Source: Mycobacterium conspicuum
Lineage (GTDB): Bacteria > Actinomycetota > Actinomycetes > Mycobacteriales > Mycobacteriaceae
DNA: 64,000 nt
Direction of reading: 5' to 3'
Assembly: GCF_010730195.1 (NCBI RefSeq)
Contig: NZ_AP022613.1
Span: 2,914,001 to 2,978,000, forward strand
Shown: one piece after another, positions 32,084 through 41,150 of the stretch
Position numbering within the stretch: the first letter of the stretch is position 1
How the letters are laid out: every line of letters begins with the position of its first letter
Translations under genes and position numbers: made by a program
Notes under the pieces: model-generated
What the model saw: only the letters and a program-made list of their open reading frames with translations
Databases searched by the model: none
What the model was told of the DNA's origin: nothing

Positions 32084-33400
32084 CTAGGGCGACACCATCG
32101 AGCGCACCGGTCCCAGTGTCACCGGCAGCTTCGACCACCCGCGCAGCACACGCGTGTCCCGCCGGCTGCCCGCGCCGGCGGACCGCACCTCGGGGAAGCG
32201 CTCGAAAAACGTGCGCAACCCGACCTCGCCCTCGGCGCGGGCCAGCGCGGCCCCCAGACAGAAATGCCGTCCACCGGAGAACGCCAGGTGCTTGCCGGCA
32301 TTGGGGCGCTCGATGTCGAAGCGGTGCGGATCGGGAAACACCTCAGGATCGCGGTTAGCGGCGGCCAGGTAGACCACCACCATCTCGCCGGCCTTGATCC
32401 GGACGCCGGCCAGCTCGACATCGTTGAGCGCCGTCCGCGCGGTCAGCTGTACCGGCGATTCCAGCCGCAGGATTTCCTCGACGGCGTTGGGCCACAACTC
32501 AGGACGGTGGCGCAGCGTGTCCAGGTGTTGGGGATTGTCGAGCAACATCCGAATTCCGTTGCCCAACAGGTTCACCGTGGTCTCGAACCCGGCCGCCAAC
32601 ACCAGACCGGCGACGCCCTGAAGTTCGCTCGGGCTGAGATAGGTTTCGGCAGAACCACTTTCGGCTTTCTGAATTAATTGACTCATCAAGTCGTCACCCG
32701 GTTCGCGCCGCAACTGCTGCAGATGATCGGCGAGCCAATGGTTGAACCCGGCGATCCCGTCCTGCACGCGCCGGTACTGTCGCCACGGCAGCCCGAAGTC
32801 CAGGCTCGGCGCGGCCAGCTCACCGAAGTCGAGGACGCGGCGCCGGTCCGGCTCGGGCACGCCCAGGATGTCGCTGATGATCGCGACCGGAAGTTGCGAG
32901 CAATACCGATCGACGATGTCCACCACATCGGACTGGCCGGCCAGCTCGTCCAAGAGCCCGGCCGCGGTCTGCTCGACGCCGTCGCGCAACGCGGCAACCG
33001 CCCGCGTCGTGAACACGGCCGACACCGTTTTTCGATAGCGCGTGTGGTCTGGGGGCTCGACGGCCAGCAACGACGGCGCGCGCAACGGATGAAGAAGATC
33101 GTCGCGGAGGCGCCTCTCCAGCCACCGCAACGGTGCGGGCAAATTACCGCCGTACATCAGCACCCGAAAGTCGTCGGACCGCAGCACCTCATGTGCGAGC
33201 GGATGGCTGACGGCCAGATAGGCGGCGCGGCCCTTCGTCAGCGGCCCCTGCGCGCGCAGCTCGTCGCAGAACGGCACCGGGTCGGCGATCACTGCCGGAT
33301 CGGCGATCAGCCGCGACTGCACGTCGCCCCGCCGGACTCCGATCTTCGCGGCGCCACGGATGAACCCGTGCATCGCCAGCCAGTGCAGTCTCTGCTTCAC
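32084..33400 (-). CDS. cyp140: Cytochrome P450 CYP140 (Rv1880c orthologue)
   Basis: 438 residues, the length I recall for CYP140A1. P450 features: VLAAGFETTVNLLGNG (I helix with acid-Thr), EEILRLE (ExxR), and FSGGRHFCLGAALARAE with the haem-ligand Cys. Substrate unknown. Last gene of an operon with Rv1883c, Rv1882c and lppE homologues; 19 bp separate it from lppE. Confidence 0.94.
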   Translation of the reverse strand: MKQRLHWLAMHGFIRGAAKIGVRRGDVQSRLIADPAVIADPVPFCDELRAQGPLTKGRAAYLAVSHPLAHEVLRSDDFRVLMYGGNLPAPLRWLERRLRDDLLHPLRAPSLLAVEPPDHTRYRKTVSAVFTTRAVAALRDGVEQTAAGLLDELAGQSDVVDIVDRYCSQLPVAIISDILGVPEPDRRRVLDFGELAAPSLDFGLPWRQYRRVQDGIAGFNHWLADHLQQLRREPGDDLMSQLIQKAESGSAETYLSPSELQGVAGLVLAAGFETTVNLLGNGIRMLLDNPQHLDTLRHRPELWPNAVEEILRLESPVQLTARTALNDVELAGVRIKAGEMVVVYLAAANRDPEVFPDPHRFDIERPNAGKHLAFSGGRHFCLGAALARAEGEVGLRTFFERFPEVRSAGAGSRRDTRVLRGWSKLPVTLGPVRSMVSP

Positions 33401-33419
33401 AGCGACCAGCCTAGGCCGC

Positions 33420-33830
33420 TCAGCACTCGGCGGTGATCTTGAAGTCCGTCGTGATGACCCTGTTGGGGTTGCTGTCGTTGATGCCGTAGGCGCTGCCGGT
33501 GATGGTGTAGGTGCTGTGAGCCAGGTCTACGTGCGCGTCGCCCACCCCGCCCTGCCAGAAGCTGCCGGTGAACCCGCCGATGTTGCGGATCTTCACCCAT
33601 TGGGGGATGGCCCGCTCGCCGCTGAGCAGCACCGCGGCCTCCACCCGTCCGTCGTGATCGACGATGTCGATCGTCCGGTACCCCTGCATCTGGCTGCACG
33701 CGGGCGGACGCGCGGTGCGCGTGTTCCCGTCGATGGTCAGGCGCGCGGCGTGGCGGGGGATCGTTTGCGCCGCCCCACACCCTGCGATGGTGGCGGCGAG
33801 GACCAAAGCACTTGCGGCGCGCGCGATCAA
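33420..33830 (-). CDS. lppE: Lipoprotein LppE
   Basis: 136 residues. Lipobox TIAGC puts the lipidated Cys at 18. The only reasonable start is TTG 33830, whose last two bases overlap the TGA of the SDR gene, with GAGG 8 nt upstream; translation is therefore coupled. The mature part contains two further Cys and the FTGSFWQGGVGDAHVDLAHS segment. Corresponds to Rv1881c. Surface-exposed, function unknown. Confidence 0.85.
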   Translation of the reverse strand: MIARAASALVLAATIAGCGAAQTIPRHAARLTIDGNTRTARPPACSQMQGYRTIDIVDHDGRVEAAVLLSGERAIPQWVKIRNIGGFTGSFWQGGVGDAHVDLAHSTYTITGSAYGINDSNPNRVITTDFKITAEC

Positions 33831-34672
33831 CGGTTCACCTCGGATTCGCTCGGCATCAGCCGGGGTAGCGCCCGAATGAAGCTGCGGCGCACCAATTCCG
33901 GGCTGAGTCCCTTGATCCGGTCGATCCAGCGAATGCTGTTGGGCACGTACCAGTGCAACCGGCTCGGATGCTGGTAGGCCTGCCAGGCCACCTCGGCCAC
34001 GCTGGACGCGGGCATCATCCGCATCATGCCCTTCTTGGGGGCTCGGGCCCGGATCTCGTCGGCGGTCAACTTCGACGGCGCGTCGCCGGAGTGGTTGGGC
34101 GTCGTCGTCAGGATCGCGGTATCGATCATCCCGGGCAGCACGTCGGCGACCCGCACGCCATGCCGATGCCATTCCACGCTGAGCGCCTCGGTCAGCCCCT
34201 TGACGGCGTGCTTGGTCGACGAGTACACGGCGATCCGCGGCATGCCGTAGGTGCCCGACGACGACGACGTCGAAAACATCAGGCTGCCCGGGGTCTTTTT
34301 CAGGTAGGGCAGCGCGCCGTAGGCGCCCGTCAGCACGGCCTTGTAGTTGACGTCGACGACGCGCATGGCGTCCTCGTAGGGCACGTCCTCGAACCAGCCG
34401 GATTGGCCGATGCCGGCGTTGTTCCACATCATGTCCAGCCCGCCGCCGTCGTTGTCGGCGCAGAAGTCGGCCAACGCACCGTCCAGGGCCGCCTTGTCGG
34501 TCACATCGACAACGCGGGTCCAGAGCCGATCGGTGCCGAGTTGGCCGCTCAGCTCGGCCAGCCCCTCGTCGTTGCGGTCCACCGCACCGACTCGCCAGCC
34601 CTTGGCGTGGAACAGCCTTGCGCCCTCGCGCCCCATGCCGCTGCCCGCCCCGGTGATGAAGACGGACTTCAC
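33827..34672 (-). CDS. Short-chain dehydrogenase/reductase (Rv1882c orthologue)
   Basis: 281 residues. Classical SDR: TGAGSGMGREG nucleotide loop at 7-17, NNAGIG, catalytic Ser in STSSSSGTYG and YSSTK with Tyr and Lys. C-terminal SRLHWYVPNSIRWIDRIKGL is typical of the mycobacterial subfamily. ATGA overlap with the upstream SRPBCC gene and a TTGA overlap with lppE define a tight operon. Confidence 0.95.
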   Translation of the reverse strand: MKSVFITGAGSGMGREGARLFHAKGWRVGAVDRNDEGLAELSGQLGTDRLWTRVVDVTDKAALDGALADFCADNDGGGLDMMWNNAGIGQSGWFEDVPYEDAMRVVDVNYKAVLTGAYGALPYLKKTPGSLMFSTSSSSGTYGMPRIAVYSSTKHAVKGLTEALSVEWHRHGVRVADVLPGMIDTAILTTTPNHSGDAPSKLTADEIRARAPKKGMMRMMPASSVAEVAWQAYQHPSRLHWYVPNSIRWIDRIKGLSPELVRRSFIRALPRLMPSESEVNR

Positions 34673-35124
34673 TCCTCGACCACGGCCTTGATGCGTTCCA
34701 GCGTCTTGGTCATGTCGCGGATGTTGCGGCGTTTACGCAGCCACCCGCCGAACAACCAGAAATAGACGCTGTTGAACGCGGACGGCGGCATCCGGAACGA
34801 CTCGGTGACGTCGGTGCCGCCGTCCGCAGGTGCCAGGCGATAGTGCCAGTTATTGACCGCTCGCCCGCCGAGCAGGACCGCGAACCCGAATTCGCGGCCC
34901 CGCTCGCAGGCGGTCACCTCGCACGTCGTCCAGTACACCGGCCCGATCTCGTTGCGCTTGACGTGCCCGCGGAATTTGGCGCCCAGCTCGGGGCCCGTCG
35001 CGCCACCTATCCACTCCGACTCGAAAACTTCCGGGGAGAACCGCGGGGTGTTGCGGACGTCTGCGATCACGTCCCACACCTTGTCCGCGGGCGCCGCCAT
35101 GTGAACCGTCGCCGAACCTTCCAT
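34669..35124 (-). CDS. SRPBCC family protein (Rv1883c orthologue)
   Basis: 151 residues from ATG 35124 (MEGSATVHM). START-like lipid-binding fold: APADKVWDVIADVRNTPRFS and a C-terminal helix with an aromatic stretch NSVYFWLFGGWLRKRRN. First gene of the Rv1883c-lppE-cyp140 operon, 39 bp from rpfC, so it may present a hydrophobic substrate to the SDR or P450 (inference). Confidence 0.88.
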   Translation of the reverse strand: MEGSATVHMAAPADKVWDVIADVRNTPRFSPEVFESEWIGGATGPELGAKFRGHVKRNEIGPVYWTTCEVTACERGREFGFAVLLGGRAVNNWHYRLAPADGGTDVTESFRMPPSAFNSVYFWLFGGWLRKRRNIRDMTKTLERIKAVVEE

Positions 35125-35163
35125 GACCCGATCCAAACACAGGTTCGCCCCGGGACATAGGGC

Positions 35164-35580
35164 TTACCGGTGCGGGACCGAAGCCTGGATCAGCCCGTTG
35201 ATGATCTGCTTGATGCCCTGAGCGGGGTGCGAATACCACGCGGTCGGCAGGCCCGAGGCCGAGCCGCACTTGGGCCACGGGTCCAGGCCATCATCGGCGA
35301 AAACCCGGTTGGCCACGGCGATCTGTTGCTCCTTGGACGCGGCGGCCGGGTTGCCGACCCCGCCGTATTGATTCCAGGTGGCTTGCTTGAATTGCAGCCC
35401 ACCGTATTCGCCGTTGCCGGTGTTGGCGTGCCAGTTGCCACCTGACTCGCATTGCGCGATCGCGTCCCAGTTGGGCGCCGCGGGGGCGGCGCTGGCCGCA
35501 CCGCCGGAGATGGTCATCGACACTGCAACGAACCCGCCGATCACGGCGGACCCGACGAGAGGCTTGCCGAGTATTTTCAT
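35164..35580 (-). CDS. rpfC: Resuscitation-promoting factor RpfC
   Basis: Secreted lytic transglycosylase-like factor that cleaves peptidoglycan and helps dormant cells regrow. 138 residues. Signal peptide 1-31, then the Rpf domain: WDAIAQCESGGNWHANTGNG with catalytic Glu45 beside Cys44, GGLQFKQATWNQYGG, and the disulfide partner in WPKCGSASG. Shorter at the N-terminus than annotated M. tuberculosis RpfC (176). The upstream 133 bp contain its promoter; no riboswitch of the ydaO type is apparent. Confidence 0.95.
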   Translation of the reverse strand: MKILGKPLVGSAVIGGFVAVSMTISGGAASAAPAAPNWDAIAQCESGGNWHANTGNGEYGGLQFKQATWNQYGGVGNPAAASKEQQIAVANRVFADDGLDPWPKCGSASGLPTAWYSHPAQGIKQIINGLIQASVPHR

Positions 35581-35713
35581 GTCAAGCTTTTCGGCAGGCG
35601 TGTCCGAAGTGTTACGGATTCGAATAAATCGCGAGATAAGAAATCTATGGCAACGAAATCAGCAGAAATCGGCACGTCAGGCGCCAGCTGAATACCTATT
35701 CAATTCATATCTT

Positions 35714-36265
35714 TCAAGAGCAATAAGAGCGCGTCGCCGAGAAGAGGGCTGATCGGTACAGGTCGTCGAGCCCACGGGCGACGACGACGTCGGCCCGGGC
35801 CGCGTCGAGCGCGCCGACGCACCCCGGTGACCGCAACAAATCCCAGTTCAACGCGATCTGGGTTAGCATCGTCTGGTTGAGGCCATCGATCGTCGCGCGG
35901 GACGCCGACAGGTCCGGCGCGCCCGTCGGCGCGGCCGGCGGATTGAACTTCCAATCGGCAAAGCGGCTGTATTCGATGCCCTCGGTGGCGTCGATCTGGT
36001 CGGCGAAGACTCGCGCGACATATTCGGCGTCAATGCGTTTAGCCGTGGCGTCGGCGCGCAACGCGGCGAGTTCTTGCTCGACGCGGCCGGGATCCTCAAT
36101 CAGCCCACGGGTCCGCCATTTGAACACGGCCACCGGGTCGGCGACCTGCAACCGAGCCGCGGCCGCGTCGACCAGCTCGCTCAGCGGGTTCGTGCTGTCG
36201 GCCCGCGCCTGCGGTGCGGCCAGCAGGACGGCCAGCACGACGACCCCGGCGCGCGCCAATCGCGA
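35714..36265 (-). CDS. Secreted chorismate mutase (Rv1885c orthologue)
   Basis: Converts chorismate to prephenate; the M. tuberculosis homologue is exported. TTG at 36265 gives 183 residues with signal MARAGVVVLAVLLAAPQARA cleaved before DSTN. The mature protein carries AROQ-gamma helices: ELVDAAAARLQVADPVAVFKWRTRG (substrate Lys/Arg), FADQIDATEGIEYSRFADWK, and Cys pairs CVG and SYCS at the end. No in-frame ATG exists, and GTG 36244 is the alternative start. Divergent from a TTG-started gene 36 bp away. Confidence 0.9.
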   Translation of the reverse strand, partial: SRLARAGVVVLAVLLAAPQARADSTNPLSELVDAAAARLQVADPVAVFKWRTRGLIEDPGRVEQELAALRADATAKRIDAEYVARVFADQIDATEGIEYSRFADWKFNPPAAPTGAPDLSASRATIDGLNQTMLTQIALNWDLLRSPGCVGALDAARADVVVARGLDDLYRSALFSATRSYCS

Positions 36266-36301
36266 GATAGCCTGGCTGACATAGCTATACGCGGAGACTG
36301 G

Positions 36302-36856
36302 TTGCGCGCGCGGCGCGCTCGGGCGCTGCTGGCGGCCGCGCTCGCGGTCTCGCTGCTGCTGGGCGGTGCGTTCCTGGTGGTGAGCGCGCTGCGTCCGTCG
36401 CCGTTGGAAAAGCTGGACCATCCCGCCAACCCGGTCAGCGACGACGCGACCTCCGCCCAGGTAATCGGGTCGGCCAAACAAATCGTGAGCCTCGCGGGGC
36501 TGCGGACAAAGTCGGCCGGCTATCTGTTGATGTCCTGTAAGAACCAGAATGACCCTCCCTACCAGGGTGCGATCTACCTGACCTTCACACTGCCCGCGGG
36601 CGCTCGTCCCGACATCTATTTCAAGACAATCGCAGCGACGCTGGTGACCCGGGGCTGGACGGAGGGCCTACCGCCCAACGATCACGTGTTCGGGATGACC
36701 GTCGCCAAGGACGCCGTCACCGCCATCATCTATCCGCACGGCGACGATTCGTCCCTGGGAATCCTGCGCGCGTACGGCGAGTGCCGCGACACCAACGATC
36801 ACCGCAGGGACGCATCCGGGTGGATCGACATCACCAACCAATTCCCGGGCCCCTAA
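36302..36856 (+). CDS. Membrane-anchored protein of unknown function
   Basis: 184 residues from TTG 36302, with GGAG about 6 nt upstream. One N-terminal membrane helix (LLAAALAVSLLLGGAFLVVS, about residues 9-28) follows an Arg-rich start, so the rest lies outside the membrane. Motifs: YLLMSCKNQNDPPYQGAIYLTF, IYFKTIAATLVTRGW and AYGECRDTNDH with two Cys. No recognised domain. A perfect hairpin follows 3 bp after the stop. Confidence 0.7.
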   Translation: MRARRARALLAAALAVSLLLGGAFLVVSALRPSPLEKLDHPANPVSDDATSAQVIGSAKQIVSLAGLRTKSAGYLLMSCKNQNDPPYQGAIYLTFTLPAGARPDIYFKTIAATLVTRGWTEGLPPNDHVFGMTVAKDAVTAIIYPHGDDSSLGILRAYGECRDTNDHRRDASGWIDITNQFPGP

Positions 36857-36858
36857 CG

Positions 36859-36897
36859 CGCTACTGCGCTCGACGATTGCCGTCGAGCGCAGTAGCG
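36859..36897. terminator. Perfect 17-bp hairpin, bidirectional terminator
   Basis: CGCTACTGCGCTCGACG (36859-36875), loop ATTGC, then its exact complement (36881-36897). It lies between the convergent TTG-started gene (stop 36856) and fbpB (stop 36917). No U-tract on either side. Confidence 0.85.
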
Positions 36898-36916
36898 GAC
36901 TTCGAAACGGGGCGGG

Positions 36917-37909
36917 TTAGCCGCCGCCACCGGGGGTCGCGCCCAGGGTGGCCGTCAGGTCGCCCTTCATCGCGTTGAGCTGCGCACCCCAGTACTCCCA
37001 GCTGTGCGTGCCGTTGGCGTTGAAGTTGAACGTCGCGTTGTGGCCACCGGCGGCGTTGTAGGCGTCCTGGAACTTCAGGTTGCTGCTGCGCACGAAGTTC
37101 TCCAGGAACTCGGCGGGCATGTTGGCGCCGCCCAGCTCCGACGGGGTGCCGTTACCGCAGTAGATCCACAGCCGCGTGTTGTTGGCGACGAGCTTGCCGA
37201 CCTGCAGGGTCGGGTCGTTGCGCTGCCAGGCCGGGTCGCTGGACGGCCCCCACATGGCGTCGGCCTTGTAGCCACCGGCGTCACCCATCGCCAGGCCGAT
37301 CAGGCTGGGGCCCATGCCCTGGGACGGGTCCATCAGCGCCGACAACGAGCCGGCGTAGATGAACTGACCGGGGTGGTTCACGGCCAGGATCAACGCCGAC
37401 GAACCGGACATCGAGATGCCCACGGCGGCGCTGCCGGTCGGCTTGACCTGTCGTTGCGACTGCAGGTACGCCGGCAGCTCGCTGGTGACGAAGGTTTCCC
37501 ACTTGTACGTGGAGCAACCGGCCTTACCGCAGGCCGGCTGGTACCAGTCGGCGTAGAAGCTGGATTGCCCGCCGACGGGCATCACGATCGACAGGCCCGA
37601 CTTGTAGTACCACTCGAAGGCCGGGGTGTTGATGTCCCAGCCGTTGTAGTCGTCCTGCGCGCGCAGCCCGTCCAGCAGGTACACCGCGGGGGAGCCGTTC
37701 CCGCCGCTTTGGAACTGGACCTTGATGCTGCGGCCCATTGCGGCCGACGGCACCTGCAGGTATTCGACCGGCAGACCTGGCCGAGAGAATGCCCCCGCGG
37801 TCGCCGCACCACCGGCAAGACCGACCAGGCCCGGCAGGGTGATAGCCGCCGCGGCACCGACCAACAGCCGCCGCCCCCAGGCCCGGACCTTCTCGCTCAC
37901 GTCTGTCAT
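36917..37909 (-). CDS. fbpB: Antigen 85B mycolyltransferase
   Basis: Secreted enzyme that transfers mycolates between trehalose monomycolates and to arabinogalactan; also binds fibronectin. 330 residues from ATG 37909 with GGTGGGCAGG upstream. Signal peptide of about 40 residues ends GAATAGA before FSRPGL. Catalytic elements: GISMSGSSALIL (Ser), a late Glu, and His in NGTHSWEYWG. Gly-rich tail ATPGGGG. One copy of the Ag85 family. Confidence 0.98.
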   Translation of the reverse strand: MTDVSEKVRAWGRRLLVGAAAAITLPGLVGLAGGAATAGAFSRPGLPVEYLQVPSAAMGRSIKVQFQSGGNGSPAVYLLDGLRAQDDYNGWDINTPAFEWYYKSGLSIVMPVGGQSSFYADWYQPACGKAGCSTYKWETFVTSELPAYLQSQRQVKPTGSAAVGISMSGSSALILAVNHPGQFIYAGSLSALMDPSQGMGPSLIGLAMGDAGGYKADAMWGPSSDPAWQRNDPTLQVGKLVANNTRLWIYCGNGTPSELGGANMPAEFLENFVRSSNLKFQDAYNAAGGHNATFNFNANGTHSWEYWGAQLNAMKGDLTATLGATPGGGG

Positions 37910-38487
37910 ACCTGCCCACCTTGTCTTATGTCTGGCGTAGCTCGAGCCGTGCTCTCGGCAGGAATTTACCGTGCGAATAGGCCAAATGTCGATCTGGACG
38001 CGAACCAATCTCGGTTTTGTATCGGCCACCGCCGCGAATACAGCAACGGTGATAACGCGGCGCCGGCGGCGGCGCAAGATGTGCCCGCAGCCCCGCCGCA
38101 GGCCCGCAGGGCGCGGAAATCACCAGCTAGTGGCCGATTTAACGCAGCCGAGTCCCGCGCCCGGCGACGCATCACGAAAAGTTACAAAGTGCCACTAAGC
38201 AAATGGCGTTTCGGTTTTTGGCTAACCGCGGGGCGCCGCGCAATCCGCTTGACGGTTTTGGCGTGTTGCGCCCGTGGCGCGCGGGATATATCGCTGTGCG
38301 TCACCTGGGTCTTCGGGCTCGGGGCTACCCAACTCGCGCCGACCGCGTAGGCTCTCACGAAGCAAGCCGAGAGACCACGCTAACCCGGTCCGTTCCGGCT
38401 CCCACGAATCACCGCACCAGCGGGCCGCATGGTGTGCGGCGGTGTGGCTGGGAGCGTCAGTGTTCCGGGGCCGATTGAGGTGCAAAT
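37910..38487. other. 578-bp intergenic region
   Basis: Lies between fbpB and a divergent gene. Only antisense or short frames are open, with no ribosome site, repeat or RNA fold that I can support. It should hold the promoters of both neighbours. Confidence 0.6.
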
Positions 38488-39594
38488 TTGGATACGGTAC
38501 TAGGGGTATCAGTCACGCCGACCACCGTCGGGTGGGTCCTCGCTGACGGACATGGCGCAGACGGCACGATCCTGGACCATCACGAGTTGAAGCTGCCCCG
38601 CGGACGCGGCGTGCGGGCGGTGAGCACCGCGGAGCAGGTGGCAGACGAGGTATTGCGGGTTGAGGCGCTGGTGAGCGCGAGCGAGCGCCGTCTGCGGGTC
38701 GTCGGCGTGACCTGGAACGACGAGGCGTCGGCGGAGGCCGCGCTGTTGTTGGAGGCCCTGACCGACGCGGGTTTCGAGAACGTGGTGCCCATTCGCTACC
38801 TGGAAGCCGTCGACACGCTCGCCAGGGCCATCACGCCGGTCATCGGCTACGAGCAGGCCGCGGTGTGCATCCTCGAGCAGGAGTGGGCCAACGTCGTCAT
38901 GGTCGACACCAATGACGGCGAGACGCGCACGGCCGTCAAACTTGTGCGCGGCGGCTTTGACGGGCTGACGTCCTGGCTGAGCGGAATGTTCGACCGCGAC
39001 GGATGGCGCCCCGCGGGCGTGCTGGTGGTCGGTTCGGACCTCGACATCAATGCCCTGTCCTGGCAACTCGAAAAGACTTTGCCGGTACCGGTTTTCGCGC
39101 AGAGCATGGCCCAGGTGACGGTCGCCCGCGGCGCCGCGCTGGCGGCGGCGGCCAGCACCGAGTTCACCGACGAGCAACTGCTTCTCGAGACGGCCAACGA
39201 GCCCGCTCCCGCGCCCGCCGTCCGGTCGCGGCACGTCTCCTACGCCGGCGCGGTGACCGCGTTGGCCGCCGCTGCGGTCACGTTCGTCACGTCGTTGTCG
39301 CTGGCGGTGGGCCTCCAGTTGGTTCCCGACAACGCTTCCGATACGGCAAATCACCCGCCGCGTACCTCGAGGCCACCCATCGAGGCGGCGCCGACGGCCC
39401 CGCCGCCGCCCGCCCCCCGGGAGGGGGTGCGGCCGATGTCGCAGGTGCAACCGCCCGCCGCGCCCGCGGCGCAGCCCGTCGCGCCGATGGAACAACAGAA
39501 CGCGACGTCGGATCCCGACGGCCACCCGCCCGCGGTGGCACGGGTGCTCGAACACATCCCCGCCGCCTACGGCGACTCGGACTCGCAGCCGTAG
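38488..39594 (+). CDS. DUF7159-like protein with actin-ATPase-like fold and periplasmic Pro-rich tail
   Basis: 368 residues, TTG start with GAGG upstream. Residues 1-225 resemble the actin/Hsp70 ATPase fold: LGVSVTPTTVGWVLADG (phosphate 1-like), AGVLVVGSDLDI and VPVFAQSMAQVTVARGAALA, although canonical ATP residues are poorly kept. One membrane helix (about 255-282), then about 85 residues rich in Pro and Ala outside. Homologues occur widely in mycobacteria, near Rv1887 in M. tuberculosis. Function unknown. Its end overlaps the convergent YceI gene by 28 bp. Confidence 0.75.
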   Translation: MDTVLGVSVTPTTVGWVLADGHGADGTILDHHELKLPRGRGVRAVSTAEQVADEVLRVEALVSASERRLRVVGVTWNDEASAEAALLLEALTDAGFENVVPIRYLEAVDTLARAITPVIGYEQAAVCILEQEWANVVMVDTNDGETRTAVKLVRGGFDGLTSWLSGMFDRDGWRPAGVLVVGSDLDINALSWQLEKTLPVPVFAQSMAQVTVARGAALAAAASTEFTDEQLLLETANEPAPAPAVRSRHVSYAGAVTALAAAAVTFVTSLSLAVGLQLVPDNASDTANHPPRTSRPPIEAAPTAPPPPAPREGVRPMSQVQPPAAPAAQPVAPMEQQNATSDPDGHPPAVARVLEHIPAAYGDSDSQP

Positions 39595-40118
39595 ACCGCG
39601 CTGAACGAAACCGTCACCTCGTCGGCGACCTGCACGGAGCCCATCAGCAGCGAGAACGGCTTGATGCCGTAATCCGATTGGCGGACCGCGGATTCGGCGG
39701 ACATTCGCCACGAGTCGCCGAGATCGTCGGTGCGCAAATCGATTACGTGGTCTTGCGACACCCCGCGGATTTGCAGCGTTCCGCTGAGGCGATACCCGTC
39801 GTCGGTCTTGTCGATAGCGTCACTGCTGAATCGGATTTCGCGAAAACGGTTGGCGCTCAGCGATTTCAACGCGTTGGAGCGCACGACGGCCTTCTCGGGT
39901 CCGGACAATCCCTTGACCCCGCCCTCGCCGCGCACGACCTGGAATGACTCGGCGTCGACGACGAGCTCGGCGGTCACGGGTTCGCCGCCATCCCAATTCA
40001 CCGTGGCCCGCCAACGCGTCATTGCGATGGTCAGCCGGTGGCCCATGCGCGCGGCCCTGCCCGTCACGCCGGTGCGAAGCCGCAACTCGCCGTCGGAAGC
40101 GTCAAACGTCCACGCCAT
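39567..40118 (-). CDS. YceI-like lipid-binding protein
   Basis: 183 residues. YceI lipocalin-like barrel: GVTGRAARMGHRLTIAMTRW, VEGGVKGLS-like GEGGVKGLSGPEK, IRGVSQDHVIDL and DYGIKPFSLLMGSVQVADEV. Expected to bind an isoprenoid or amphiphile; no signal peptide is visible. ATG overlaps the stop of the upstream dehydrogenase (TGATG), so it is co-translated with the P450/ADH pair. Its 3' end overlaps the opposite gene by 28 bp. Confidence 0.87.
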   Translation of the reverse strand: MAWTFDASDGELRLRTGVTGRAARMGHRLTIAMTRWRATVNWDGGEPVTAELVVDAESFQVVRGEGGVKGLSGPEKAVVRSNALKSLSANRFREIRFSSDAIDKTDDGYRLSGTLQIRGVSQDHVIDLRTDDLGDSWRMSAESAVRQSDYGIKPFSLLMGSVQVADEVTVSFSAVYGCESESP

Positions 40119-41131
40119 CACATGGTGAGCACGGTGCGGTAGTGCGCGCGGCCCTGCTCCAACGCGGCGTAGCCCTCCGCGGCCCGCGACAGCGGCAACT
40201 CCTCGATCCACGCCCGCACGCCGGACAAGACCGCGAAATGCATTGTGTCCTCGACATCTTTGGCGGTCCCGGAGGGATGGCCGACGATGCTGACGCCCGG
40301 CGTGATGAGCTGAATGGGGCTGATCGGCAAAGGTTCCGGCGTGACGCCGACGGTGACCAGCTCGCCGCGGGGCGAGATGCCGCCGACGGTGGCCGCCATG
40401 GCACCCGAATTGCCCGCGGTCGCCAGCACCACCGCCGCACCGCCGAGAGCCCTCAGCGCTTCGGCCGGGTCGGCGGCGGTGGAGTCGATGTAGTGGTGGG
40501 CGCCCAGTTTTCGCGCGTCGTCGGCTTTGCCGGCTCCGCGATTGATCGCGATGGTCTCGAAGCCCATTGCGCGGGCGAACTGCACGCCGAGGTGCCCCAG
40601 CCCGCCGACGCCGAGAATCGCAACCCGGTCGCCGGGCACGGCCTTGGTGTGGCGCAGCGCGTTGTAGGTGGTGACGCCGGCGCAGCCCATCGGCGCGGCT
40701 TCCGCGTCGGAGAGCTCGGCGGGAATTCGGGCCATCGCGCTGGCCGGTACGGTCACCGATTCGGCGTATCCGCCGGGGTATTGGTAGCTCGGGACTTTGC
40801 CGTTCTCGCAGTGGATGAATTGGCCCTTGCGGCACTGATCGCAGTGGTAGCAGCACCCGCCGAACCAACCGACCGCCACCCGATCACCGACGGCGAAACC
40901 CTCGACGCCCTCGCCGAGTTCGGCTATGGTCCCGGCGATTTCATGCCCGGGAGTCAAGGGCCAGGACATGCCGGGGAATCCACCGGAGACGAAGTGGGCA
41001 TCGGTGCCGCAGATGCCACAAGCGCGCACGGTGATGCGGGCCTCGTCGCGCGCCGGTGGCGTGGTTTCGACCTCGACCAGCTCCAACGGTGCGCCCGCGG
41101 ACTTGACGTGGACCGCTCGATGCGTGGACAC
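40118..41131 (-). CDS. Zinc-dependent alcohol dehydrogenase (MDR family)
   Basis: 337 residues from GTG 41131, preceded by GACGGGG. Catalytic zinc Cys in ACGICGTDAHF, GHEIAGT, and structural-zinc Cys set in GCCYHCDQCRKGQFIHC. Cofactor loop ILGVGGLGHLGV. Probably oxidises an alcohol with NAD(P). It starts 20 bp after the CYP125-like gene; a P450-ADH-YceI relay acting on a hydroxylated lipid is a reasonable inference. The longer start at 41182 would overlap the P450. Confidence 0.93.
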   Translation of the reverse strand: MSTHRAVHVKSAGAPLELVEVETTPPARDEARITVRACGICGTDAHFVSGGFPGMSWPLTPGHEIAGTIAELGEGVEGFAVGDRVAVGWFGGCCYHCDQCRKGQFIHCENGKVPSYQYPGGYAESVTVPASAMARIPAELSDAEAAPMGCAGVTTYNALRHTKAVPGDRVAILGVGGLGHLGVQFARAMGFETIAINRGAGKADDARKLGAHHYIDSTAADPAEALRALGGAAVVLATAGNSGAMAATVGGISPRGELVTVGVTPEPLPISPIQLITPGVSIVGHPSGTAKDVEDTMHFAVLSGVRAWIEELPLSRAAEGYAALEQGRAHYRTVLTM

Positions 41132-41150
41132 GTTATTTCCCCGTCGTATT

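Noticed and set aside
35581..35713. ydaO-type riboswitch upstream of rpfC
   Set aside because: The region is too short and lacks the conserved core; that element is known upstream of rpfA instead.
37004..38350. 448-codon plus-strand frame across fbpB and its upstream region
   Set aside because: Antisense to fbpB, with no ribosome site and biased composition.
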